A stretch of 6,364 nt of DNA from Aquificales bacterium (GTDB lineage Bacteria > Aquificota > Aquificia > Aquificales > Aquificaceae). The DNA lies in NCBI GenBank assembly GCA_015491275.1, contig WFWF01000159.1:1-6364 (forward strand). Direction: 5' to 3'. The translations under genes and the position numbers were made by a program. Shown here piece by piece: positions 5,247-6,364 of the stretch (positions are counted from its first letter, which is position 1; each line of letters begins with the position of its first letter). A model generated the notes under the pieces. The model searched no databases, was not told the DNA's origin, and was given only the letters and a program-made list of their open reading frames with translations.

Positions 5247-6364
5247 ACTCTGCTTCTTGCAAGTTTATATATTTCCATCAACATTTCATAGTTCTTTTCG
5301 GCGGTATATTTATCCTCAAACTCTTTTCTTGCTTCAATACCCATGGCTTTCATCCTCCCAGGATTATCCCAGCCCCACCTTACCTTATCCGCAAGATCTT
5401 CAGGATCACCCGGGTTAATAAGCAAACCTGTTCTTCCATCATCCACAATCTCAGCCATAGCACCTAATCTTGAGGCTACAACGGGAAGCCCCGTAGCGAA
5501 AGCTTCTGCAATGGTCATGGGAAAGCCTTCATACCATTCTGAAGGAAACACAAGCATAAGGGCATCTTTCATAAGTCGGAAGACCTCTTCCCTGGGTTTT
5601 CTTCCCAAAAGCTCTATATTATCAAGTCCTTCCCTCCCTACAAGGGATTTAATTTCCGACATAAGGGGACCCTCACCCACTATTTTTATCGGAATATTTC
5701 TTAAATTTTTCCATGCCCTCAGAAGTGTAAGAATCCCTTTTTCTTGCGATAATCTTCCAACAAAGAGTACATATTTACCGCCGTGATCACCTTTACCCGG
5801 ATCGGGATAAACAAAATTGGGCTTAACGACGATTTTTTCTGCGGGGAGACCGCCTTCTATAAACTTCTTTTTTGCAAACTCCGTAAGTGCAATATAAACA
5901 TCCACCTTTTCCTGCCATGTTTTTAGAAAGCGGTGAAATACCAGCATAGCTGTAATCAATGAAGTGCCGAGACGCGAACCTCTCCAGCAGGCATGAATTA
6001 TTCCTTTCCACGGCACAAACTTCCCCACACATTCTTCACAGATACCACCACTGCGCATCAAAAGGGCGCCCGGACATATAAGGCGGTAGTTGTGAAGTGT
6101 CTGAATAACGGGAACGCCCTCTTCCTTACACGCATAGTAAGCAGAAGGAGATATCATAAAAAAAGTATTGTGAAAGTGGGCAACATCTGGTTTTGACTCC
6201 CAAATGATACGTATTATCTTTTTATATGAAGAACGGGACCATATCATATTAAGGACTCTTAGCCGGCTTACACCGTTTAAAATGGAATTATCCTCAATAA
6301 ATGTAACTAAATTATGCCCTTTATACTCCAAAAGATCCTTTTCTGCCTTGAAAATTGTATCTTC
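5243..6364 (-). CDS. GT4-type glycosyltransferase with a cysteine motif, 5' end outside the window
   Basis: This is a GT-B retaining glycosyltransferase that probably adds a sugar during surface glycan assembly. A TTG at 6331 could serve as a start, but the frame stays open to the edge, and the extra residues (EDTIFKAEKDLL) match the usual region just after the N-terminal GG of this family. The gene is therefore cut, missing perhaps 15 residues; 373 are visible. Numbering from the codon at 6331: HFHN at 52-55, TLHNYRL at 78-84, then C86, C98, C101 and C115, a pattern I recall in this GT4 subgroup that may bind zinc. The C-terminal domain has FVGRLSQEKG (190-199) with R193 and K198, G-E-G-P (219-222), and the E-x7-E motif (E268 and E276 in EGFPMTIAE) for the nucleotide sugar. 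The donor is unknown; GDP-sugars are possible given gmd and fcl downstream. Its stop overlaps the next gene's ATG. Confidence 0.92.
   Translation of the reverse strand, partial: EDTIFKAEKDLLEYKGHNLVTFIEDNSILNGVSRLRVLNMIWSRSSYKKIIRIIWESKPDVAHFHNTFFMISPSAYYACKEEGVPVIQTLHNYRLICPGALLMRSGGICEECVGKFVPWKGIIHACWRGSRLGTSLITAMLVFHRFLKTWQEKVDVYIALTEFAKKKFIEGGLPAEKIVVKPNFVYPDPGKGDHGGKYVLFVGRLSQEKGILTLLRAWKNLRNIPIKIVGEGPLMSEIKSLVGREGLDNIELLGRKPREEVFRLMKDALMLVFPSEWYEGFPMTIAEAFATGLPVVASRLGAMAEIVDDGRTGLLINPGDPEDLADKVRWGWDNPGRMKAMGIEARKEFEDKYTAEKNYEMLMEIYKLARSRV

Noticed and set aside
5116..5418. Open frame of 100 codons on the + strand across the GT4/GT26 junction
   Set aside because: It is antisense to two real genes, Ser/Tyr/Phe-rich without domain features, and explained by the reverse of their codons.
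5343..5786. Open frame of 147 codons on the + strand
   Set aside because: It is entirely antisense to the well-conserved GT4 C-terminal domain, has low-complexity Ser/Pro-rich content and resembles no protein family I know; a shadow frame.
6329..6331. TTG codon as the start of the GT4 glycosyltransferase
   Set aside because: The frame stays open to the edge and the upstream residues match the conserved EDT-F-AEK-LL segment of the family, so the true start lies outside the window.
1..6364. CRISPR array, insertion sequence, phage or toxin-antitoxin genes
   Set aside because: No regularly spaced direct repeats, terminal inverted repeats, transposase or phage-like proteins were found on either strand; nearly all of the window is covered by housekeeping and glycan genes.

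Overview
The window looks like chromosomal DNA from a thermophilic bacterium, most likely of the Aquificales (Aquifex/Hydrogenobacter/Thermocrinis group). This is an inference. It rests on a carbamoyl-phosphate synthase large subunit that exists only as its N-terminal half (as remembered for Aquifex aeolicus), a tRNA with 18 of 21 stem pairs G-C inside moderately AT-rich DNA, and protein genes that favour ATA for Ile and AGG/AGA for Arg.

Left part (1-2129, mainly + strand). A gene on the - strand runs off the left edge; only its first ten codons are visible. Between it and carB lies a compact divergent promoter region with mirror-image TGnTAAAAT boxes. carB (N-terminal section, 557 codons) is followed after 26 bases by a small secreted protein of 83 residues with a PepSY-like fold and four cysteines. 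Directly behind it is tRNA-Val(UAC) with encoded CCA, preceded by a perfect TATAAT box that touches the stop codon of the small gene.

Right part (2174-6364, - strand). A tightly packed surface-glycan operon is transcribed leftward: a GT4-type glycosyltransferase cut by the right edge, a WecG/TagA/CpsF-type (GT26) glycosyltransferase that overlaps it by 4 bases, GDP-mannose 4,6-dehydratase (gmd), and GDP-L-fucose synthase (fcl), which overlaps gmd. Together gmd and fcl turn GDP-D-mannose into GDP-L-fucose. The two transferases would use nucleotide sugars to build a lipid-linked or surface polysaccharide. Further genes and the operon promoter should lie to the right of the window. The carB and glycan units converge on the 44-base gap 2130-2173, in which I see no clear terminator.

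No IS element, CRISPR array, phage gene or wholly new system is visible. The most unusual items are the split carB, the mirrored promoters with almost leaderless predicted transcripts, the cysteine-rich PepSY-like miniprotein, and the roughly 50-residue insertion in Fcl.
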